DNA of 64,000 nt, from contig LUVW01000027.1 of NCBI GenBank assembly GCA_001661515.1, positions 397,930 through 461,929 of the forward strand, given 5' to 3'. The stretch comes from Capniomyces stellatus. Its lineage: Eukaryota > Kickxellomycota > Harpellomycetes > Harpellales > Legeriomycetaceae. Each line of letters starts with the position of its first letter. The first letter of the stretch is position 1. A program made the position numbers and the translations under genes. Below, in pieces: positions 1-11,742 of this stretch. The notes under the pieces were generated by a model, which saw only the letters and a program-made list of their open reading frames with translations, searched no databases and was not told the DNA's origin.

Positions 1-3000
1 GGCGTTGGTGTCTGTATCTGCGTCTGATAGCACCGATGCTGAACGTTTCAAGCCAGAGCTGGGCAGTATAGAGCTGGCATTACTGTCGGCAGCCTCTGGT
101 TTGCTGTCTCTGGCTTCAGTCTGGGTTAGTATTTTTGGAATCGGCCCATAAACAATCTCAAAGTCCAGCACGTAGTTGTGGTTGTAATTGTGGATTTGGC
201 TGTTTTTATTGGCTGCAGTGTTATTGTTCCCATTGGCTGAACTTGATACTGCTGACTCGTTTGGAACCCACCAGTAAAAACCAGGCTTTCTGGCCCCTGA
301 GTCTTTAGCTAAACAAACTGGGTTATACTTGAAGCTGACATTCTCATAACCAGTCTCCCTATCCACATCCATGTCTTTATCTGCATCAACGCCCGAGTGA
401 CTCGCTGCACTTCGCGGGCTTTCCAGCTTCTGCCTCTTCTGCCTCTTCTGCATCATTGCCTTGCTAGGGCTAAACAGCCGGCTTTCTTCGCTTTTGGCGC
501 TGTTTTCTCTCGGGTCAATTGAAAATCTTGGCGGGAATTTCGCATACAGCCTTGACATCACCCTTGACTTTGACCTCCTGATATTGAATGGCAAATCAAT
601 TCTGATTGGCAGTTTATTTTCTGGATTAAAAACCATTGTTGCTTGGTACTTGCTATTTAGTGACACCATGTCATTTACCAGCATTGACACCGAATGCAAG
701 TAAAACATCGCTGTTCTTATTGTCCACCCTATCGACCTTGTGTTCTTTATTTGGTTTATCCGCATCTGGATAAAACTAAACAGCCTTAGTGTGCTCGCCT
801 CGTCTATCAATGTTATTGGTACGCCTCCCATCGCTGAAATAAACGGCGACTTTACCATCTCTATTTCCACTGAATACCCGGAACTGCTGCTTCCACCACC
901 ATCTCCCTCCACTGCTATCTCGCTTTTTTCTTTAGTCAACTCCTCAATCCAGTTGTTTTCTGGGTCCAATGTTATTGACACCTTAGCAAATCCGCCATAT
1001 ATAAACGCAAACCTTTTGGCTGTTGATTGGTTCGTTTTTATTTTATTCAGGCTTTCCAACACTTCATTTTCGTCTATTAATCATCACCACCCATTCATTT
1101 TCTTTGTTAGAGCCATACAATCAATTAAAACCTGTGTCAAACCCTCCCACTCTTCTGCCACCAATTCTATCAACTTTATCACCAATAACAAACATTTGTA
1201 TCATTTACTTTTTAATTCCAAAATGTCCTGTGTAGTGACAACGCTATTGTCGTTCGTATCCTGCTGAATTCTTTTAATCTCCTAATTTAATCGCAAAAAA
1301 TCTTTATTTTAAACATCTTGCTATACAAGTATATCTCGTCGCTTCACAGTCCCCCCCCCCTCCCCCCNNNNNNNNNNNNNNNNNNNNNNCCCCCCCCCCC
1401 AACACCATATATAGCCCCAATCAAGCATATTTACCTCCAAAGTTGATAAATGGGTCTCTCTAGACTTCAATGCCAGCTGTCCAATCATATCCTTTTTCAG
1501 ACTAAGCTTATTGATCTTTTCTTGTAGTTCTTTCAGTCTTTTCCTAATTTATTCAAATCAATTCAATTAATGTAATTTAATGTCATATCATTCCAAATAT
1601 ACTGCGTTAATATAAGTCATATCAGTCTAATTGTATCTCTTGTAAAAAATTTAAATCGCTGCTTAAAGCAACCAGTTTGCTTTGTATTTACTGTTGCAAA
1701 TCTGAAACGCGTGTCAGCTCGTTGACCTTGTCATTTTTTGACTTTTTCTCGCTTTGGTTTCTATTTATAAAGGTTATTAACCAATTGTTTTCTTTATTTG
1801 AATCATTAAAATCCTGAAAGTCAACAAATAAAATGATCGTTTTTCAACAAAAAAAAACCAAATTATTTACAGCGTTTAAACTCGACAAAATTATCTTTTT
1901 GCTAGTTTTTTTTTTCCATTTTCATTTGACATCCTTAATGGTTTATTGCTTGTAATGTTTAATTTACCTCTGCTTCAATAATGTCAATTTAAGCTCAAGC
2001 CTACTGAATACATCTTGTTTCATTTTGTTTTTCAATTTGCATACATCTTTTCTCCGTTTAATCTCATCAATATCCTATAATGTATATTTATATTGTGGCG
2101 GTTTAATGTACTGAATAATCACATTATAGCATAACACAACATACATTAACACGGCAAAGTAACAAATACCAATTAATCGATAGTAAGCAATAAACCAATA
2201 CCTGTCTTAGTTTATACACGGTACTCTTGAACTCGACAATTAGTTCTTGGACCATTTCTACTTCATGCAGATTTGATTCATGATGACTGTTGGTTTTCAC
2301 TGTGTCAAAGGCCAAGTGGAAATTCTCCTACAATTACAACATGTCCACTAATTTTTTTAATTTGCTTCTAGTCACAAAGCACATGGCTATATACATCAAT
2401 TGTTATCATTAATTCTGCATACATCAGAAACGGCAGCTATCCCACTAATATCTAATTAACTAACCCTAGACTTGATCTGTGTCTCAAAGTCTGAATCGAT
2501 ATAATTTTGGACCTTGGCGGGGTTACTTCTTTCAAATTCTGCTTTGATGCACGCCCAGTCCAAATCCAGCTTCTCCACTTTTTCTTTGATTTGTGCCACC
2601 AACAATCTATAGTGTTTTATATATTTTGCTGTTACTTCCTGACTATAAATATCGCTGCTGTTCAATATCTCAGCAGAGCCCGGCATAAACTCCTCTAACT
2701 TTTCCTCCCCAGGTGCCATATCAACAACTGGAATCTCCAACGACTCAAAATCCTTGACATTAACCATTGCACAAAACTCTTTCCATCCAATGTTTACACG
2801 TGTTTTTTCTTTAGAAACTTCACCATTAAAAATTTGCTCGTTGTTTGGGAATTGTTCATTGTTTGAAATCTGTTCGTTGTTTGGGATTTGCTCATTATTT
2901 GGAATTTGCTCATCATTAAAAACTTGCTCGTTGTTTGGGAATTGTTCATCGTTTGAAATATGTTCATTGTTTGGGAATTTTTCATTGTTTGAAATCTGTT

Positions 3001-5126
3001 TGACAATTTGTGCATCGTTTTCGATTCCGTGCTGAGCAATAGGCTCAGTAGTACTCGCGTTTTGACTTGTGCTAATTACACCGTTTTCAATGTCTATGTT
3101 GGCGGGCTGGCTACCAGTTTGATGGCTGAATTGGTGGTCCAATGTCATTGCGATTGTCATATCCTCAGCATCTCGTTCATAGTCAATATCACTGGAACTA
3201 GCACTGGATTCTGAATCAGAGTCCGAGTTCAAATTTGAATCAAAGTTCAAATCATCATTTTCATTGTCGTTTTCCTGCTCTTCACTTGCTTGGGCAGTCT
3301 GAATATCTGAGGCTTGACCGTTTGGTGTGGGCTCAACAATCTGAGTCAACTCCATAGTCATTTCGGAATCACTTTGCTCCTCTAAGTGTGCACGTGGTAT
3401 GGTTGGTTATTGTTTAATGTTTGATTGGCTGCCTGATTGACTGTAACTATAACTATATTCTTTGTATTTAATTTCAAATTCAACTTGGAATATTTTTTTA
3501 CACTAGTCGAAATCTAGCGTAGAAACTTACCACTCTGTTGGAGGCTTTCAATGCCATTGGCTGTATCGGCAATCGCTCTTCCTCTGATTAGATTGTGGAC
3601 CATTGACAAAATGCTGACACTTGAGTCATGATTTTCCACGTCATCAACATGGTTAAAAGCTGGGTTGTCATTTATATTGTTTGGTAGATCATTGTTGTTA
3701 TTGGCTGTGTTGTCGGCATTATAGTACACGTTTTCTTGCTGAACCAATCCAGTGAACTCCATTGTAACTTCGTTGTTGTCCCCATCAACATCGCTGTCAC
3801 TTTCACTTTCACTTCCACTTCTACTCGTTGGCTTATTGTGTGATTGATTTTCATCAGCATTGTTGCTCGGATACATGCCCAAATCCAAATCCAAATCCAA
3901 ACCCAAACCCAAACCCAAACCTAAACCCGGATTCAAGTCCATTCTCAGGTCCATGCCCAAGTTCAAATTTAAATTGGTATTGATGTTTGTTTCTTCGCTT
4001 TGCTCAAAGTTGGATTCGATGCTCATCATTGACTCCTCGGAATGCTCTTTTACCTTAACCTCAAAGCTATCCCTACAATTTATAAGCACCAATATTAACA
4101 CCAACATATATGTATTTATATATATATACTCATAAATTCACGTTTAGCCAAACCATGTTTGCAGCCATTAAAACTCTTACTCTGGGTCAGTCGAGTAGTC
4201 ATACAGCTCACTCTTTTCACTTTCAGGATGATCTAACTCAGCTCTGTTCTCGTTTTCATACATATTATGTTCTCCATTGCCTAAATTATGCTTGAATTCC
4301 TCGGTAGTTTCCAACCTTAGCCCCAAATCCACCCCTGTATACCTATCAACACAGCATTTATATATATATTATAGTCAGAATGTACGTTTTATATACTCTT
4401 ATATCTCACATGTTACCACTATTTGGCATTATCGCTGAGCTTGGCCATATAGAACACTTAAACACTATCTTACTCTGTTGTTGTTTCTGGCATTTCATAC
4501 AAGTCACTTGGCTCTTTTCTTTTCCCAATAAAGCCCATCAGCTCTGAACTGTACAGCTGATCTCCCACTGAGTCGCTCTCCATTCCCAGCTTGTTTATAT
4601 TATCCCAAAGCCATTTGCTATCCTCGTCGATTTCTTTGCTATTTCCCTCTTCTGGATGTCCCAATCCCTCTTCCTTCTCATCATACTCGTCTAGCCTAAA
4701 CATATCGCTGTTTCTCCCCCCTGAAAACCTTTCTTGGGGATTCTCTCTTTCCTTCTCCTTCTCCTTGTCCTTATCGAACAACCTAATCCCAAATTCAGCA
4801 TTATTATTTACCACTTGCAAACTTGGCCTTAAAACAAAAAACGGTGACTATTTTCTATCCAAGCATTTCTTAAATCTTCCACAACTCTTGTAAATATATC
4901 ATATGTCACTATTTCTTTTTCAGCTTTTTTTTTTTTTATTGAAATTTATTTCTTATTTTATTTTATTTTACCTAACATGCGCAGTTGGTGCAAAGCTAAC
5001 CCTCCTTCCAAGTGACTTTCTGTCATTGATGCTACTTTTGCCCTCTACTTCTTTATCCTCCTTGGCCTCATTCTCTTCTGATGCCTGCCTTTTTATAAAC
5101 ATGTCTCTGAATAGATTTTGCTCCAT
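1..5126 (-). CDS. SPC7: Spc7/KNL1/Spc105 kinetochore scaffold (partial, runs off left edge)
   Basis: Outer-kinetochore scaffold that binds PP1 and Bub3-Bub1 and anchors the KMN network. I splice 12 exons, phase-consistent: 5126-4972, 4827-4474, 4342-4181, 4072-3531, 3381-2465, 2327-2202, 2074-1968, 1760-1692, 1543-1435, 1281-1209, 1166-1119, 1073-1, giving 1245 residues before the edge. Seen: a PP1-docking motif RRVSFAP at residues 41-47; MELT-like motifs MEFT (about 328-331), MELT (414-417) and a weaker DMTIAMT (about 479-485); a NNEQ-type repeat (about 526-590); then a Spc7-like block starting NIGWKEFCAMVNV near residue 602, charged coiled-coil exons, and a C-terminal region expected to form the RWD domain. 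This motif order is diagnostic of KNL1/Spc7. The 1368-1389 gap lies inside intron 1282-1434. The two introns of 45 and 42 nt near the C-terminus are the least certain junctions. The stop codon is outside the window. Confidence 0.88.
1368..1389. other. Assembly gap inside a C homopolymer
   Basis: There are 22 Ns flanked on both sides by runs of C. The gap lies in an SPC7 intron, so it should not remove coding sequence. The flanking homopolymers suggest a sequencing dropout. Confidence 0.95.
2794..2990 (-). repeat. In-frame NNEQ/SNNEQ degenerate tandem repeat in SPC7
   Basis: Six-codon units translating as variants of NNEQIP, NNEQIS and NNEQFP are repeated roughly ten times in the reading frame of SPC7, between the MELT-like motifs and the Spc7 block. 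The units differ at the third and sixth residues, so it is an old or actively slipping minisatellite within coding sequence. Confidence 0.85.
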
Positions 5127-6664
5127 ACTTTCTCACAATCTCAATTATATTCTTCAGTATACCAACAATTCTTGCATATATCAATGAATTTATTCTTCTC
5201 TTTATTATTACTATCTTTTTCTCCACGTCCCTCTGGATATTAACGCACTCGCTTTCAATAGTAGTTTCTGTTTCTGCTCGACTTTTGCTGCTATTTCGAT
5301 GTTCCTGTTTGTATTATTGTATTAATGTTTCCGGGAACCTTTCAAGTTAGAGAATCGCTAGTTAATTTGTTTCAATTTGTTTGTTGGCCCTTTACTTTAA
5401 AAAAATCAAACTGGAGCAAAACTAAACGAAAAGCAACAATACTTGTCCAGACTGTCTCTTCAGCTCCATTTCACAATTGAATAACTTCGTATAACTCACT
5501 TTCTTTCCTTTTCCTTTTCCTTTTTCTTTCGTTAATTTATTTATTTGTTTGTTTTTCTTTGAATTGCAAAGCTTCAATTGATTAATGTAAACAATGTCCC
5601 ACCAATAAGATCTCCCTATTGTTGTTTCCGTTATTTCGGCCTCTATTTACTTTTTTTTTTTTACTCAAGTGTAATGTTTGCTGGTTTTAGGCTTCTTTAA
5701 ACCCTTCACGATTTACTTGACTATGCCACTTTCAAGAAAACTAACCTCGCCTTTAAAAGAGAGTCTTTGAGCACCAGCAAAGTGAGAGTCAGTCCATCTC
5801 TAGGTTGTAAAAACGCCAACTCGACAGAGTCGTATCTCTATGCATCAAAGTTCGTGCACAGGTGTAAGTAAAAGCAAGTTTCTACTCGGTTTTCACCTTG
5901 GACTCCTAACTAGTAAATCAGACTTTGTCCAAACTCAGTAGCAAAACTATTAAGCAGAATTCAATATATAACAAACTATTCAGTTGGCCGTGCCAGTCTT
6001 TAGCTGCTATTGGGTGTTTACCATTTAGTTAGATTTCTCACCAATAGCTGTAAGGTAATTTTAACAATTTACCTGTTGTATTGGCAAATTATATGTTGGG
6101 ATTAAAAGCAACTAGATTATTCTGGCTTGGTTAATTGGCTGTTTATTTGAATTGCCAACTAGTGGAGCCTTTTTTTGTTTTAGCTAGTGGAGAGCCTTAT
6201 ATTAGCTTCGTTTTATTTAATACAAAAGGCATAAATTGAATTTGAAAAAAATGCTAATTCTCATAATCCAACAAAGTGTTTCAGGTAATATTTAGCCTTT
6301 TTTTTTTGCTAATACTAACTTTAGTTTCCCTATGTTTTTAAACTGGTAAATGCACTGTTTTTAAAAAAGCTTAAAATTCGGATTCTTGAATTTCTTTAGC
6401 AAACAAAACAAAATAAAAACTAAATCCTTCAAACCCAAATTCCCTTGTAGCTATTTACATATCCTGTAGTTTTCTTAAACCAGATTACCAATTGGAACAT
6501 CTCACTTCAAACCATCACTACGCTTAATCTCAATCAGCCTAATTCCAGCTATACCCCGACTCGGTTGTTTTAATCAAGATAACTTTTTTTTTATCATCTA
6601 GCACGAGTATAAAAATAAAATAAAAAAAAGCGGAAAAGCGATACTATTCAATTAGTCGTATAGG
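5127..6664. other. Intergenic region between divergent SPC7 and VMA9
   Basis: About 1.5 kb without a convincing gene. The first 500 bases are pyrimidine-rich on the + strand, as expected upstream of a minus-strand gene here. There are many poly-T and poly-A tracts. I saw no RNA gene or conserved element. Confidence 0.6.
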
Positions 6665-7161
6665 ATGGGTTTGTTACTGATATTCGGAGTATTTTTATTG
6701 ACAGCTGCGATTTGTTATTCCACATGGATAATGACGGAAAAATCCAAGCAAAAAGAGTAAGAACTGCCCGCTCATTCTTTTTTCTTGTTCGAATTATGAG
6801 AATTCCTCAAGCGTTGGGTTTAATTCCTCGGCCATATTTTCGAAAAAAATGCTTAAAATACTAACCTCTGATTACTATTATATCTAGATTGTATCGAACA
6901 ATGGGGATAATGACTGCTGTGTGCTTCTATTTACTGTACGTTGTTGTTGTTGTTGGGATTATCGATATCTATTTATAAAACAAATGCAGACTTTTGTACT
7001 TGCCAGAGCTGGGTGTGCTTTGCTATTGAATCCAATTTTCGTTCCTGAATATACTAATATATATATATTAATGTTATTATTGTTATTGTAGGTGGGCGAT
7101 AACGTATCTTGCCCAATTGCATCCCTTGATTAGTCCAATACGATCGGATTTGAGAGCATAA
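6665..7161 (+). CDS. VMA9: V-ATPase Vo subunit e (Vma9-like)
   Basis: Small membrane subunit of the proton-pumping V-ATPase Vo sector. Three exons, 6665-6756, 6888-6935 and 7092-7161, encode 69 residues. Phases agree at both junctions, and the first intron has a CTAAC branch site upstream of its TAG acceptor. The protein has two hydrophobic helices: residues 2-22 and a second helix running into LLWAITYLAQLHPLISP. The WAIT-YL-QLHPL-SPIRSDLR signature matches subunit e, and family members are about 70-80 residues, so it appears full length. The exons are too short to show up as an ordinary ORF. It lies tail to tail with CDC25, 456 bp away. No other family fits this signature. Confidence 0.9.
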
Positions 7162-7617
7162 GTTTGTCTGTAGATACATTGTTAAACTTTTGTAATTCAC
7201 TTTATTTCAATATACCATACCAAAAACAAACCGATAAAAGTTTATTTTTAGCCCCTTTTGTCAATGTTTTTCTCGATAATTAACTTCCATTATCGACTTG
7301 CGTATATATTTATGACGGATAAATTGAAGTTATATTAATACAAAATGACAATACAGTGGTAAAACAAAGTAAACAAGATAAATGAAACTAGTAAATGTTG
7401 AATAAATATATATAAAAGTAGGGTGGGGGGGGGGGGGGGGGGGGGGANGGGGGGGAGGGGGGGGGGGGGGGGGGGGGGGGGAGAGAGTATAGTCCAAATT
7501 AGAACATTGGGTGTCAACATGGCGCATTTTTGCGGTGTTTGGTTTGGACCAATTAGAAAAAGTGGATTGACAATTGACACGGTTATAAAAGGATGGGTTA
7601 TGTTATGGCATTTAGAG
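7162..7617. other. VMA9-CDC25 convergent spacer with long poly-G tract
   Basis: The spacer holds an interrupted G homopolymer at about 7423-7482, with an ambiguous base at 7447 and a few A interruptions. G runs this long stand out in such AT-rich sequence. Predicted proteins across it (poly-Pro or poly-Gly) are artefacts. Nothing else is visible. Confidence 0.8.
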
Positions 7618-9238
7618 TCAGTTTTTCAAAAGATTTTCAAACAGACTTGGCCTAAAGCTTTTTGACCTTGAAAGCTTGGAGAGGCCAGAGGTAGGGCTGG
7701 AGAGAACGTTGTTTAGGTTGGGGGAATATGAGGACTTTGATCTTTTGAATTGACGTTCAAAGCCATTGAAAAGTTGGCGGCAATCATCAGCATGGTTGTG
7801 GTCATTCATGGTTACGTAGTTGGAGGGGAAGCAGTGGGAGCTGAATGCGGAGAAAAAGGTGTTGTATCCTCCGTTTAGAACGTAGATTTCAGGGTAGAAT
7901 AGGTTGGGATAGTTGTTGAGGTTGATTTCGCGGTCTCTTTTTCTCAAATGAGAGGCCATTGAGGGGGCGCGTTTAACGGAATACTCGCAGTGCAAAACAA
8001 TGACGACATTTTTGTTGAGTATAGGATTGGCCAGAAAAATAGCCTCAAGAGCATCGATAGTAGGAGCGTTCATTGCACCGGATATGTGCCCTCCTTCATA
8101 CTCATATGGAAATCTGCAGTCTATGATATAGTGCTCGTCGTACAGATGCTTGTATTCACCGGATATAAGCTGGGTCAGCGTGCTCTTGTCTATTCTCTTG
8201 ATTGAGTCGGTTGAAGTTCCGTAGCATGGCAAAACCACGTTTTCTTTTATCTTGGGTGTTTCATATGCCTGTATTCCGATTTCTGGAAACCCGCTTTTAA
8301 ACGACACCGAACTTTGGCTTTTGTTTCGTTTTATTATTCCTCTAGGCTTTGTATAGCCTAAACACTCGAACACATTATCGTCTTTAAAGTACTCTATATC
8401 TCCAGCCTGACGTTCAAACTTGGGAAACTCGATTATGCCTTCGTCTTTGTTTTCGCTTTTGTTATTGTTTTCGTTTTTATTTTCGTTAAAATTCATCGCA
8501 CTGCTGCTTCTGTTGCTGCTGCTCGCACTACTTTCTCTTCTTTTTATTAATATACTATCTCTGTCTTCTACAAGCAGTCCTTTTTCTTCCTATAATTTCA
8601 ACATTCACAACGCTGTTATTTATTGGCTGTGCAGCATTCAATTTTGATTGCCAGCTTTTATATCCCTGTTGTGACCTTATATGGCCTCACATATACGCCC
8701 AACCTATGTCTGGCATTCTGCTGCTTCTACCCAGCAATATATATACTGTGTCTTTTTTTTTTTTGCCTACCTTATGAGGATTTCCAAGAATATAGCTTCT
8801 ATTTTTCATTGCTTTGGAGGACCCTGTCGGTGATCCAAAGCTACTATGTGGCCTTTCTTTCCCTCCACCGCCACACTTCCAGAAAATATTGCTAGGCGAG
8901 TCTACTACAATATCCTCCACAGCCTCTCCAAGCCCCGCCATGGCTCTGTGCGTTTTATTGTATACCTCCGGGGTACTACTCTCTGCTTGTTTAGTCTTTG
9001 ATACTGGGCCCATTAGAATGTCCACTGACTCCACCTCATATCTGTTGCTGCAGCTCTGTTCATTATTTAATATTCTCAGTCCTGCACGATGAAATCTAGG
9101 CTGCTGCCCACAAAAAGCCGCTTCGGTAGACACTTTTACTCTCTGTGCTTGTAGTTCATTATTCAAGTATGGTAGCGGTCTCTTTAGACTTTTTGTTCTA
9201 ATCAATGTTGTTGCCGAGTTGACCTGAGAGATTCCCAT
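7618..9238 (-). CDS. CDC25: Cdc25/Mih1-type M-phase inducer phosphatase
   Basis: Dual-specificity phosphatase that activates mitotic CDK by removing inhibitory Tyr phosphate. Two exons, 9238-8771 and 8589-7618, join in phase 0 to give 479 residues. The C-terminal half is a rhodanese-fold Cdc25 domain: YIIDCRFPYEYEGGHISGA (about 310-328), then the active-site loop HCEYSVKRAP (356-365) with nucleophile Cys357 and Arg363 in the CX5R pattern, then the YPEIYVLNGGY segment. The N-terminal 270 residues are low-complexity and Ser/Arg-rich, as usual for the regulatory region of this family. The start is the first ATG of the open exon, just after a pyrimidine-rich (+ strand) upstream tract. The gene is complete with no missing catalytic residue. 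It diverges from BUB2 across nearly 6 kb. Confidence 0.93.
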
Positions 9239-11640
9239 AATTTAAGAGCTGTTTAGGGTTTGCTTTATCTATATATACCTTTTACTTTTGTTTTACTCTT
9301 ACTCTTACTCTTACTTTATTGGTATTCTATTTCTCTGAAATATAAAGAATAAAGACTTGCTAAAACTATATAAAGTTACGGTCAAGTTATCAAGACTACC
9401 AACTGGCCAATATATAATTTGTGTATGTGTACATGAAGGGGTTTTAAACTAAACCTTGTTCGTAAGACTCTTTATATGAATCGATAACTATATATGCTGA
9501 CAGGGAAATATACTAAATAATCATTGCCGTTCTCTATCTCTGCTTTTATACTCTTTATCATTAACTCGGAGCTACATTTCTTTCAACTTGCTTTTTCATT
9601 TCTTTTCTTTTCTTTTCTTTTCTTTTCAAATTTAAATTCAAATTCATATTCACAAACCAACATTGCAAAGTCTCAATCTTCCAAAATCACTTTTTTTAGC
9701 TAGCATTTTGGCCTATCTGTCCTATTCGCTGCCTCATTTTCTTGCAACTTTGTCGTTTACTCGCTACAGTTTATTTGTAATTCTAATCGGTTTTACATTG
9801 GCTGTTTTTGTATTTGTTTTATCTAATTTTTGGGACGTGTGTACAACATTTAAACTAAATATCAGTTACCTACTTTTTTTTCTTATTTATTACGTACATT
9901 CAGCCATTCTTCCTGGCCATTTCTTTTCTACTAATACTCGATAGCCTAGAAGATTCAATCTTTTGTTGTTTTTTTTTCTTTTATGCTGCAAGCAAATCAA
10001 CCCGTTTTACTACTTTTTTTTTCTTTTTGGTGTTTTTTTTTCTTCTTTCTATTCCATTCATCGAACATTTATATTCAAACTTTGCTACAATTTGTCAATG
10101 TTGTTTAGTCGAAAGAATGCTACCAACCCAACATTGTCTATTTATTGAGTCGCTGCTTTGAGTTTTTCCGTGTTTGCTCCTTTTACTTATTTATTTCTTA
10201 TCTCGTCTAGGTCTTTTTTTTTTTAAAAAAAAATACAACTGTTCAGCAAAGAAGAATGTCCACTCCGCCAGCTTTATTCGTATTTCTGTCTCATTTTCAT
10301 TCGCCAATTTGGTTGTTTAAAGTTCTTTGGAACTCGAAACTTTTCAACAATTTGCTCGAGACTTGATGAAAATTACTTGAATTACTGCCTTAAAATCACT
10401 TTAGAATAGGCTTGCTTTTGTTTGTTTCTCTACTATTTGCCTGCTTTGTTTTGGTTAGCTCTTATTGCCTTTTTGCATTATATATATATATATTTGATTT
10501 CTTTCGCTTTTTTCAATTGCCGCAGAATACTTTGGACATTGTAACATGAGGTCATTCCTACTCACACCCTTCTTATTTCAAAATTTTCTTTTCTTATTTC
10601 AACCATTTGCTTTTAATTTGCTTGCTTTAGGCACAAACATTTGACTTGAATCTGTCACATGAGAACACTCTCGCAACTTTCCAGAGTTTTTGAAACGTCT
10701 TTACCTCAACTTTACGCACCTCACCAAAGAATTTAGGCCCAACAACTCCACAATCTATATTTAGCTTGTCTTGCCTTCTCTTCTTTAAACACTATTTGCC
10801 ATTGCTTCCTAACAGCCAATTTGACACCTCCAACTAGCCAGCTCATTTGTCTTTATTATTTGTTTTAAACTTTATGGTTTTACAGATTTGTTATTAATTT
10901 AAGCAGTTTGTTTACAGCCTGTTTATTGAAGTTGGGTTTTAAATCGAATTTCTACTTGTCAAGCTCCACAAACCCAGAAACCGACTAATACCGTGTGGCT
11001 GCATTGAAAGACTCTGTTTTTTTATCACCATTCCTTCAAGTGCTGCGTATTGTGTTTGTGTAGGTGCGCTTAAACTACATTGCCAAAGCTGCGTCAACTT
11101 GCAAACACACAGCGAAATTCACACGCTGTTTCTCTGACAATTTTCCCAATAGCAGCACCCTATCTGACTAATATATAGACTTATTCATAAAAATAAATAT
11201 ATATACTAGTGTTGCTTAAAATCGTCACCCTTGGCTGGCTACCACGACAACAACTCATGAGTTCGTGATAGAAAATTGTGTATTGACTTTCCCAACATGT
11301 CTTTGTTGTCGTTTTACGATTGACTCGAATCGCTACAAATTTACACCGTGACTTTGATTTCTTTATATTGGTTGTTTGTATTTGTATTCGATGCATTCGA
11401 TCCAATTTGATTATTTAAAAAACAGAACATTAGTAATATATTTCAATAAAAAAAGGAACATTAGTAATATACACGCATCCTGTTCGCCAGTTGCATTTCA
11501 GAAAAAGAATTGCAACACTTAACATTACAAATCAAGCCTCAGTCTTTAGGTCGAATCAAGTACAACATAGAGAGGCAGTTGTTACGATTTAGTCATTCTT
11601 ATCTTGAAAATCCAAATCGTGTCCAAAAAAATGAACAAAA

Positions 11641-11742
11641 AAGAGCAAGAGCAAGAGCAAGAGCAAGAGCAAGAGCAAGAGCAAGAGCAGTAGCAGTAGC
11701 AGTAGCAGTAGCAGTAGCAGTAGCAGTAGCAGTAGCAGTAGC
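11641..11742 (+). repeat. Hexanucleotide repeat (AGAGCA)n followed by (GTAGCA)n
   Basis: About eight tandem AGAGCA units pass into about nine GTAGCA units, which differ by one base. It lies in gene-free DNA, close to the point where strand composition switches. Confidence 0.9.

Noticed and set aside
9663..9944. A hydrophobic 93-codon frame upstream of CDC25
   Set aside because: T-rich sequence encodes Phe/Leu/Ser by default; there is no ATG start and no family match.
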